DNA of 64,000 nt from Phalacrocorax aristotelis. Lineage: Eukaryota > Chordata > Aves > Suliformes > Phalacrocoracidae. Under the pieces are notes generated by a model, which had not been told where the DNA came from, ran no database searches, and worked only from the letters and a program-made list of their open reading frames with translations. The position numbers were made by a program, and so were the translations under genes. The stretch lies in assembly GCF_949628215.1 (NCBI RefSeq), contig NC_134280.1:6955795-7019794 (forward strand), given 5' to 3'. Each line of letters starts with the position of its first letter. The stretch's first letter is position 1. Positions 56,001-64,000 of this stretch are shown piece after piece.

Positions 56001-57813
56001 AGAAAAAAAGATAAAAAGTAGTTTTATAATACGTAACTTCATCTGAGCATCCAAGAACTGCAAGCAATATGCACTGACAGCTGAAATAAGTGATTAGGCC
56101 AGAAAATACTTGATGGCTTTTCAAACTCATTTTTTATTTGTCTATAGCATATATAAGTATTTAATAGCAACAAGTAGCTCACAACACCTACGCAAGTTCA
56201 GAATTTAATTCTTTATTTTCACTGACAGTTTAAAAGCAGACTGCAAAGTACTGAAGTTAGAAGTTTGGCAGAAAGCTGTTTCGAGGCAATATAACACCAA
56301 GGATATTTCTGGATATTTAAAATCTCAGGTTTCCAGAAGACAGTTAAAAGTAGTTTCTGGTGATGTACCAAACCTTGCCATGTCTGCAGCTTTATATACA
56401 AAAAGCATATTGTTTAAAAATTGTTTTCCTTTTCCCGAGCAAATATCCACTTACAGAGTGTGGGGAGGCAATACTACACAGTACACACACACTGGAAATC
56501 CTTCACAAACATTGACGTTTGTCCTATTCACATATCCCAGAAGGTCTGGACAGAGAAGCCAGGTAAAATACTTTCAGAGGTGACGGTGACTGCTAAGTGT
56601 CCCTCTAAGAAGGGATTTTTATTTCCAGAAATAATGAATTTTCTAGTAAAACTAGAAAAAGGAACAACCCCCCCCTTTTTTTTTTTTTAACAGTTAAACA
56701 AAATGCCTTGGCAGTCATACAAATGGCTCCGTTTCAGCAGCACTGTGGTACAAATTCCTCTAACCATATGGGATATCTATCAAAATAATGTATTCTGCTG
56801 AACTGATAAGAATAAGGAATGACCCAGCTTGACTCTCACAAATTGTTCTTCCTGGCAGGAGGTTAGGAACAATCCTTTTTGTTCAAATACTATTTTTATA
56901 ACTCTTAACAACATTTTAGAAAATAAGTTAAGAATATCTCCATAAAGCAAACCTATGTTTTGAAATAAACTGTTGATTTTAGTATACTGCAGTTAAAAAA
57001 AGATATCGTGAACTCATCAATAGCACCCATGTTTTCTTTGGTTTTTTTCCCCCATTCTTTATGCTCCCCAACTACTACTGCTCTCAAACACTTCCAATAT
57101 GACGCAAATTTCACCGGACTCCAGTGAATTTCAGTAGATGACATCATCAGGTGAAAACCAGCCTTACCCAACTCCACTTCCTGACCCCGTATAAAATGGT
57201 GCACGCAGCCGAGATGAATCAAGCACGAGCTTCCAAACATCATTCACTTGCTGCTACAGCGTCCCCGAAAGTTTGCCACGGCCCGAAGAAGGGGCCCAAC
57301 GCGCCCGTTCCCCCCGCCCCCCCCCCGAGCCGCGGGGCTCCCCGCGGAGCTGTCACACGGCGCTACGGGGCGGGCAGAGCCCGGGCGGAACGCGCCGCGC
57401 TACGGAGCGCTCCGCGGGGACGCCTCCCGCGGCCGGGCGGCGGGCAGCGCTCGTGCCAGGGCCTGCACCGGCCCGCTGCGAACCGCCTCCTGCCCGCGGT
57501 ATGGATCGCATAGGTGGAAACGCCGCCAGCGCCTCCCCGCTGCCCGCGCCCCGGGCCAGCAACGGCCCCCGGGGCTTCGCCGCGGCGAGGCGCTGGGCGG
57601 GCGCGGCCCTCCCGCCGCCGGCGCCGGCAGCACCGCGGCCCCCCCGCCGCCCCCTGAGGGAAGGGCCCCGCCGGGCGCTGCCCCAGGCGGGGGGACCCGG
57701 GCCCGGCCTGCCCCGCCAGCACGGCGACGGGCAGCGGGGAGCACAACAAAGGCCTCCCCCCTCTCCCCGCCCCCAACATACACAGACCACCCCCCGGCAC
57801 CGGCGGTACGTAC

Positions 57814-58030
57814 CGGAGCGCGGCGCTGGCTGGGCGGCGCGGCGGCTCTCATACTGCCGGGGCGGGGAGGGGAAGGTGTGCGCGGTCACCGGTGCCCGGC
57901 GGCGGGCGGAAACGGCGAGGCCGGGCGGTGGCGGACCCTCATCGCTGCCCGCGCCGAGACCCGCTGCCGCCGCCGCCGCCCCCCGTCCCCAGCCCTCGGC
58001 ACCTCGCGGCTCCCCCACGGCCCCGCTGCC
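57814..58030 (-). other. SPOPL: Probable SPOPL noncoding exon 1 (5' UTR)
   Basis: Inside the CpG island a good minus-strand donor (CTCCG|gtacgt) sits at 57814/57813. The transcription start cannot be fixed from sequence. I place it near 58.0-58.06 kb because an ETS-type motif and GC boxes lie just upstream on the minus strand. The exon would contain CGG-rich 5' UTR sequence and no coding part, since the initiator ATG is in exon 2 at 40658. This gives a first intron of about 17 kb. The upstream boundary is a guess; the donor is moderately supported. Confidence 0.5.
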
Positions 58031-58053
58031 GCCGCTCCTGCCGCCGCCGCCGC

Positions 58054-58061
58054 ACTTCCGG
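58054..58061 (-). promoter_or_regulatory. ETS/GABPA-type site in the SPOPL promoter
   Basis: The plus strand reads ACTTCCGG, giving CCGGAAGT on the minus strand, the consensus ETS-family site common close to transcription starts of CpG-island genes. It lies about 240 bp upstream of the proposed exon 1 donor, next to a CGG run. Binding is inferred. Confidence 0.4.
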
Positions 58062-58510
58062 GCAGGGAGGGGTCACGCCGCCCCGCGCCGCTCCGCTTCC
58101 ATCCGGGCCCTGCGCGCGGCCCCGCCCCCTCGCCCGCGGCGCCCGGGGCGGGGCGCGAGGCCGGCCGTTGGGCGGGGCGGGGCTGAGGGCGGCCGAGGCG
58201 GGGGCTGAGGCGGGGGTAAGGGCGGCGGGTAGGCGGTCACCCCGCGGTCGCTGTTCGGGGAGCGGGCCCGCGGGTGTGCATGTGGTACCGGGAGGAGGAG
58301 AAGGCGGCGGCGGGGCGCCCCTGGCGTGGCTCCGGGCGAGGGCGGGGCAGCCCAGGGGCTTGTCGTGTGGGGCCGGGCGGGAGGGGGTGCCCTGGAGCAA
58401 ACCCCGGGTGATCACCCCCGCGTACCGGCTGGTTCGCGCTAAGGGGCGGACCCGGTGCTTCTGATGAAGTCTGAGGACTCCTTTTTTATTTTTTAATTTT
58501 TTTTTTCCAG

Positions 58511-58865
58511 ATGAAGGTCAACCTGCAAATGCCACTCGTGAGCTCCGTCCGCTCCAGGTATTGGAACTTGACAAGAGCCAGCCCGACGTACCTGCTCCCC
58601 ACGTCCAGTGCCGGTGGTGGGTTCTTGGCATCTCACCTCATGCACAGATCTGCTCCTCGCTGGCGCAAGCGTGGTCTTCAGCCCTTCGCTGGGCAGCTCC
58701 CTGGCTGGGGCGCTTCTGCTCCCTCCGTGGTGTGTTCACCGTCCAGGAGTTTTGAGAGTTGTCAGTCAGATCTGTTTCCTTTAGGCCAGGTGGAATTAAT
58801 TTCTCTAAATCATTGACGTATCTTCCTAGTTGCCTCTAAAAATAAATTATAATTGTAACTTCCGT
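58511..58865 (+). ncRNA. Possible divergent noncoding transcript, exon 2
   Basis: A long T-rich tract ending in ttttttttccag|ATGAAGG gives a strong plus-strand acceptor at 58510/58511. A plus-strand donor GG|gtaagg lies at 58215/58216 in the CpG island and could define a first exon. Downstream there is an AATAAA at 58841-58846 followed by a GT-rich stretch (CTTTGTGGAG). A donor-like CAG|gtattg at 58557/58558 could instead make this a 47-bp internal exon. The open frame starting at the first ATG (101 residues) resembles nothing I know. Together the signals suggest a short spliced lncRNA running away from SPOPL; this is inference. Confidence 0.3.
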
Positions 58866-60580
58866 ATACAGCACTGAAAACTTCTTTGTGGAGGGCTGGA
58901 AATGAAACTTGAGCAATTTGTTTTGTTTTTCTAAGGGCCAGGGCCTTAAGGAAAATATCATCTATGGAGAAAATTAAGACTCAGTGACACCTTAATTGCC
59001 TCCCTTGAGAATGAGTGCTAAGAATACATAGAAACAGCGTTGTGCTGCGTAAGAATACCCAAGCTAGCAAGGTCTCAAAATCAATAGAACTGTATTAGGG
59101 AGGCACAGAGCCCTGGATAATTCATCCTGCAGAGAAGAGCTGCACTGACAGGGCCATACGGCTTTTTGTATTACTAGTTCACTCAGAACTATTTCAGGAA
59201 CCTGTCCAACATTGCACTGTATTTTCAGATGGCTCAGCATTTTTCATCTGTGTGGAGTCTTTTTCATACCAGTCCTTGCAGGAAATAGCTTTATGGCCAC
59301 AGGCAGGACTTACTGCATTTAGCTGAACAGGATGCTTGGAGGAGGACCAGGCTGTGAGCTTTTATACGGCCCATTACTTAGAAGAAAACGCACTATACCT
59401 TTGTCAGTTGAATGAGACTGTCAGGATTCTTGGTATTGCGAGCTGTTGCAAATAGGAAGTGAAAAATACCCATTCTTTCACATGACAGAATTCAGCCTCC
59501 TCTACTGGAAATCAGGGGTGCGTCCCTAGTTGTAACTGAAGAGTCTGTAATGGAATCTTACGATTCACACAGAGTAACTTAGCACATAGGAAAAGCAGTG
59601 AGCCAAGTGAATCTTCGTATCTAGTAACTAACAACCGTCTCCCTTAAATCCCGCTCTAGAGAAAGTCTGCAAAGATGGATCATGAACAGAAGTTGTGAAA
59701 AACACATGCATATTTGTCAGCAGACAAAAGGTGAGATTACAGCTCATGCATCCCTTGGGCTGAAAAGCTCTTTTGCTCGCCCTCAGATATATAATATTCC
59801 TGTGTGTGGGCAAATGCCACAGAAGGGCAGGTAAATGGTTGCCAAGCGAAGCAACTCGCACTTTCCAGATCTGGAGTCTCCAGTTGGTCTTAACAGAAGT
59901 TCATTTTCCTGTATTTTTCCTCCACTGCTCAGTCCTATTCCCTGCTATTCCCCATTAGATTCCCATTTTCATACCCTGAGTTTGTTTCTCCTCTCAGCAC
60001 TAAAAGTGCACCAAATAGTACCAGCCTTTGGTGTCACATTAAGGTGAAACACTGTCACATCAGGATGCATCAGTATTATTTGCATTATGGCAGCACTTAG
60101 TGGGTCACTTGAGATAAGTGGCCCTTTATGCCAGACATTTTACAAAACATATGAGACAAACACAGAGTTTATAATCTAATTAGACAGGACAAAAATAGTA
60201 GAGAAAAACAAGACAGGGTGAAATGAGTGAGCACGCTTTACAGAACAAACATTCTGGCAGAGACCAGAGGGAAGACCAAACTTCCCTGTGTTCAGAGTGA
60301 GTGCCCTAGATTGAACTTTCTCAAACCAGGCAGGACACCCCACAGGAATATGCACTTACAGTGTACACTACTTTCTGGCAGACACTTGGGGGGTATTTAT
60401 ACTTTTCAAAGCTTTTCAGGGAAAGGTGCTCTGTTACTTTATTGCCTAAAAAGAGATTAAAGCCAAAAGAAGAAAAACACTGTTGTAGATGTTCTTTCCT
60501 CCCAGCTTCCACTGGGGCAGAGCAATGTTTCCACTGCACTGTGGTGGTGCCGTCCTTCACTGGGAAGTCCTCAGAGCAGA
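58866..60580. other. Intergenic region upstream of SPOPL; no gene recognised
   Basis: Moderately AT-rich sequence without recognisable exons or repeats. In other vertebrates HNMT is the next gene in this direction, but no HNMT coding sequence is visible here. Confidence 0.45.
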
Positions 60581-60642
60581 GATAGAATAGAATAGAATAG
60601 AATAGAATAGAATAGAATAGAATAGAAAATAGAATAGAATAG
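60581..60642. repeat. (AATAG)n microsatellite
   Basis: About eleven AGAAT/AATAG units, with one slipped unit (GAAAATAG) near 60627. It directly abuts a CR1 3' end and probably grew from the CR1 terminal ATTCT repeat. Confidence 0.92.
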
Positions 60643-60700
60643 GGGTTGAATTGAATTTCAGTTGGAAGGGACCTACAACAATCATCTGGTCCAACTGATG
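60643..60700 (-). mobile_element. CR1 LINE 3' tail next to the (AATAG)n repeat
   Basis: The plus strand reads TTTCAGTTGGAAGGGACCTA, then CAACAATCATCTGGTCCAACT, the reverse complement of a CR1 3' UTR. Similarity fades after about 60700. With the microsatellite it forms one heavily truncated CR1 insertion. Confidence 0.82.
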
Positions 60701-63700
60701 ATATGCCTCTACTACAGTCAATCTGGATCCCTTCTTGAGGACTTTTTCAAACACCTTACCTAATAATTCTTAGGGATTTCTTTATAGAGTAATTTTACTT
60801 AAGAATGCTCCTAGAAAGAGTAAGGAAGCCTATTAACATACAGCTATAAAAGGATCAGTATTTGGAGATTTCAAATGTTCTAGTCTGGGCAGGCAACACA
60901 CTCATTCCTCTTTCCAGGGTGCTAGTTTCAGGCTGTTGGGACTTTCACCTTAGGTAAACCCTTCAAAACACAAATTCTGTCTGCTGTACATTAAACATCA
61001 GATTTCCTGTGCTTCCGTTTGAGGTTATTGACCAGATTTACTCACCCTTGTTTGGTGACATGAGGTGAACTGTCTGAATTCAGCTGCTGTACATGATGAT
61101 GATAATGCTCGGAGCATGGAAAAGAGATTGTTTTCAGTATTAGACATATAAGCAGTTCCACAGATTTAAGGGAAGTAGTTGCATATGTAACATGCATTTA
61201 AATGATTTGAAAGATGTCGTTACAAGTGGGAGTCGTTGTCTACCCAATAGGTAGCCACATTTCAATGGTAAAATTATATATCCTCATTACAGATTCATTA
61301 TAAACCTTTTTGAGATCTTTTTGGTGAAAGGAAGCATTAAACACAGATACACAAGTGTGTAACCCCATGGCTGCAATATGTTTTCAAGATGCACAACAAG
61401 ATTATATCACTAAAATAAGGTTTTTGAAAGAAATTCAAGAAAAGTATTAATCTGTTTTTTCAGTCAACTTAACTTTTAACTTACACTAGAAAAATCAATG
61501 GCAAACAACCCAAGATAGTGTTAGTGTCACATGCTTTCCATTTTCCTTTCCTGTCTGTTGTCCAAATGAGACCACTTTCTGGAGGAATCATGATAAATCC
61601 GTAATATCTTATTTTGTTCTACCCTATTTATTTTTAAAAGAGCAAGCGGACTACATTGCAAATGTACTGCCAAGATGTATGAGTGATTTTGCACTAAGTA
61701 AATGCAAAGCCTGATCTAGCTGATATGAGTCACAATTTTATGGGCAGTTTTAAAAGCGTATAAAATTTCAGCAGTGAAGTTTTTAGTCTTTTTATAATAT
61801 AGTGGCTTCAGAACATGAATTGCTTTTTGGAATTTGAAATTCCAGGGTATTAAGGCATTACCCAATTTAGATTGACTTTTCCACCTTAACTTTTTTTATA
61901 TTTTCCTTCTAGGTTTTCTTCCTGAAAAGAGAAATAATAAAACCTGCTAAGCTGCATCAAACAACTCATTTCTTACAAGTTAGTGATACAGTTCTATAAT
62001 TATTCAGTAATGTTTCAACAGAATGGGTCTTCACTTGAAAAGGTCAATGTCTGGAAGCCAGCACTCTTGACTGTAAAATATATGCTAGTTTTGGCAGAAA
62101 GGTTTTAGCAAAGACGCAATTTATTCTGAGGGAGGAGGGTGAGATTGTATGAATATACAGTGTTCCCGTGTCTATAGCAAAGAGCCTACCACTGTTGGGT
62201 GAGTCAGATTCAGGTCCCTGTTTTTCCTGATTCAATGAGAGTTTTGACCCCGTCTTTCGCATCGCAGGTAAAACCGTAACCACCAAGCTACTGGCTGATA
62301 TGCAATAGGAATCTTCCCTGTTCTTTCCTGTTTGTACAAACAAACATTAATTTTAGCAGACATTTGAGCTTGGGACTTCCAATCTTTGCTTGAGCTCAGC
62401 AGCTGTTGTGGGAGATTCCTTTTCTTCTTTCATTAAAAACAAATAAATAAACACTTAAAGGATTTTCATGCAAAATGTGAAATGTGACAACATTTTAGTT
62501 TTCTAACTTTCACAAGACAGGCAGATGTTTCCCACACAGTTTTTTTCAGCTTTGCAGCATGCTTCAGTTCAAGGGAACCTTATATGTTAATAGCATTAAA
62601 AATAATTACTAAATAGAATTTGCTTTGTATTATCATGTTCCTTCATGTTCTTTTGCTGTGTTTGCTCTTTCACTGTTACATCTTAAAATAGGCAGTAAGG
62701 ACTTCAGAACATATATCTTCCTATGGATATTTCTTTAATGCATAATGGCAGAAAACTCACGGGACACTGGTTGCAGCACTATATGACATTAATTTTTCTG
62801 CGGAATGGCCTGCTGCGAAATGCCATCCATCTTTGATTAGTTCCTCTTCAGTGTTCTCTAACACATTATCACCAGTTTCTCGTCCAAAAAAATCCCAGAT
62901 TCCTTTCAGTCATGCACCTCTCTAAATCTTCTACTTTTTTCCCTATTTTTCCTTCATGCACGTATAAGCTCTTGAATTCATTCACATTTGCTGGAACTCC
63001 ACAGCTATGACTGTACAACTATGTGCTGTGTCCCAGGTTCTTTCAACTTTACTCTCTCTTCCCTGCCGTTGCAGTGTCACTGAAGATCACAAATAAGGTG
63101 GCAACCCAGTGCTATTATTTGATATGCTCAATAAGAGATATACCTAACAGCTACTACTGCTTCCAAGTTCATGTTTCCAGCTGCAACCATGACGTTTGCA
63201 GGTCTTTCAAATTAAACAACCCTTTCCCCTCCACGCCCATGTGTACAATGAGAGTTTTTTTCAGACTGAGAAGTGATAGGCAGTCTAAATAGAGGAATCA
63301 GTACTTCTGGCTGTGTATACAATTGGAAACAAAAACTACAACAGCCAATGTGCTTTGTTCAGATTTCTTTAGAAATATGGATTCCCAGGCAGTAACTTGG
63401 AAACTAAATACATTCCTGGATGTGGTAAAATTTTTACAATAGTCTCTAGTGGGAAGGATGGCTTTTTTTTTTGGTGAATTTCATAGATTCTTTTCAGATC
63501 TTGCTAAAGAATGAGAAAGCCTCTTTTCTTTTCAAATCAGCATTCCTCTCCCAAAGAAAAGTAAAATCAAATCCTATATTTTTAATTGTAATGCTGAATA
63601 TTTTCTCCTCTACTTCCTTTTCTGCCCTCCAAAAAGCAATGAAACACAAAGGGGCCTACCCTTCTACACACTTTTTGTTTCAGAGAGGTTGGAAACTTCT

Positions 63701-64000
63701 TTTTATACTAGAAAGAAACAATAAAAAGCAAATTTTGCTTTGTGGCTTACACTCATAAATTTGATAATGTAGCCAAATGCGTAGTCTTTTCCTCATTTCA
63801 ATACCAAGTAACTTTTAAAATGCCTTTAAAAGTCACTTTCATAGAAGGAAGGGCCCCAAACATCATAATTTATAAATTCAGATAAAGCCAGCATCGGAAC
63901 ATAATTCGGTTGGCTCAGAGAGAATACAAATAGATTCACAGAAGAATCGTAGAGTCTGCACTGAATGAAGATCATGCTGCTAAGGCACATTTAGAGGGGG
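60701..64000. other. Intergenic, AT-rich; no gene recognised
   Basis: No coding exon, CR1 copy or RNA gene was recognised. The short open frames on both strands (for example near 62044-62343 and 63471-63758) lack family resemblance or splice support. It could hold regulatory sequence, but none can be specified. Confidence 0.45.

Larger units (their letters stand above)
40716..57813 (-). other. SPOPL: SPOPL intron 1 (about 17 kb, within the 5' UTR)
   Basis: This large first intron separates the CpG-island exon from the first coding exon. It holds a short CR1 tail (49665-49728), poly-C tracts near 50525 and 53056, a C/T run at 56670-56688, and GC-balanced segments at 43860-43950, 47690-48135 and 50120-50400 that I cannot identify. 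Many short open frames are present; none resembles a known protein. Extra untranslated exons could exist but cannot be called from sequence. Confidence 0.6.
57250..58460. promoter_or_regulatory. CpG island / SPOPL promoter, probably bidirectional
   Basis: A block of roughly 1.2 kb is extremely GC- and CpG-rich and stands out sharply from the AT-rich flanks. It holds several GC boxes (GGGGCGGGGC around 58146 and others), an ETS/GABPA-type site CCGGAAGT on the minus strand at 58054-58061, and CCG/CGG trinucleotide runs. There is no TATA box, which fits a housekeeping-type dispersed promoter. It drives SPOPL leftward. Splice signals to its right suggest a second, rightward transcript. The long open frames here on both strands are a composition effect. 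Confidence 0.85.

Noticed and set aside
57248..58208. Open frames of more than 300 codons on the plus strand and 145-221 codons on the minus strand
   Set aside because: They overlap in several frames inside the CpG island and consist of Ala/Arg/Gly/Pro-rich low-complexity sequence. GC-rich DNA lacks stop codons by chance, and no domain is visible.

Overview
The window is a stretch of bird (or very bird-like sauropsid) nuclear chromosome. It has CR1 LINEs carrying the typical ATTCTATGAT-type 3' tails, AT-rich noncoding DNA, one sharp CpG island, and one intron-rich vertebrate gene. I see no prokaryotic genes, CRISPR arrays, rRNA or tRNA genes, or intact viral genes.

The only protein-coding gene I can support is SPOPL (speckle-type BTB/POZ protein-like), a CUL3 ubiquitin-ligase substrate adaptor, on the minus strand. 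All ten coding exons can be placed to the base with matching phases. They sum to 1,179 bp, or 392 codons plus stop, the length I know for vertebrate SPOPL. The promoter lies in a CpG island at about 57.25-58.45 kb. It is followed by a noncoding first exon, a ~17 kb first intron, coding exons between 40.66 and 25.02 kb, and a ~4.1 kb 3' UTR ending at a strong AATAAA signal near 20.94 kb. The 18-residue SPOPL-specific insertion is a separate 54-bp in-frame exon (27301-27354). The 82-bp intron just upstream of it has a GC-AG donor rather than GT-AG.

Region by region: 1-1.95 kb looks like a 3' UTR or its flank on the plus strand. In other vertebrates SPOPL faces NXPH2 tail to tail, so NXPH2 is the expected neighbour, but no coding sequence for it is visible. 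The stretch 2-20.9 kb is intergenic, with two plus-strand CR1 copies (about 3.5-4.4 and 11.7-12.1 kb), GC-rich patches and AT-rich segments resembling conserved noncoding DNA. The stretch 20.9-58 kb is SPOPL, with CR1 fragments in its introns, including an internally deleted CR1 that retains endonuclease sequence (38.1-38.75 kb). The stretch 58.2-58.9 kb shows signals for a possible divergent noncoding transcript. The stretch 58.9-64 kb is intergenic with one CR1 tail bearing an (AATAG)n microsatellite.

I found no new multi-gene system. The best leads are the GC-AG intron beside the in-frame SPOPL-specific exon, the divergent transcript candidate, and the internally deleted CR1.
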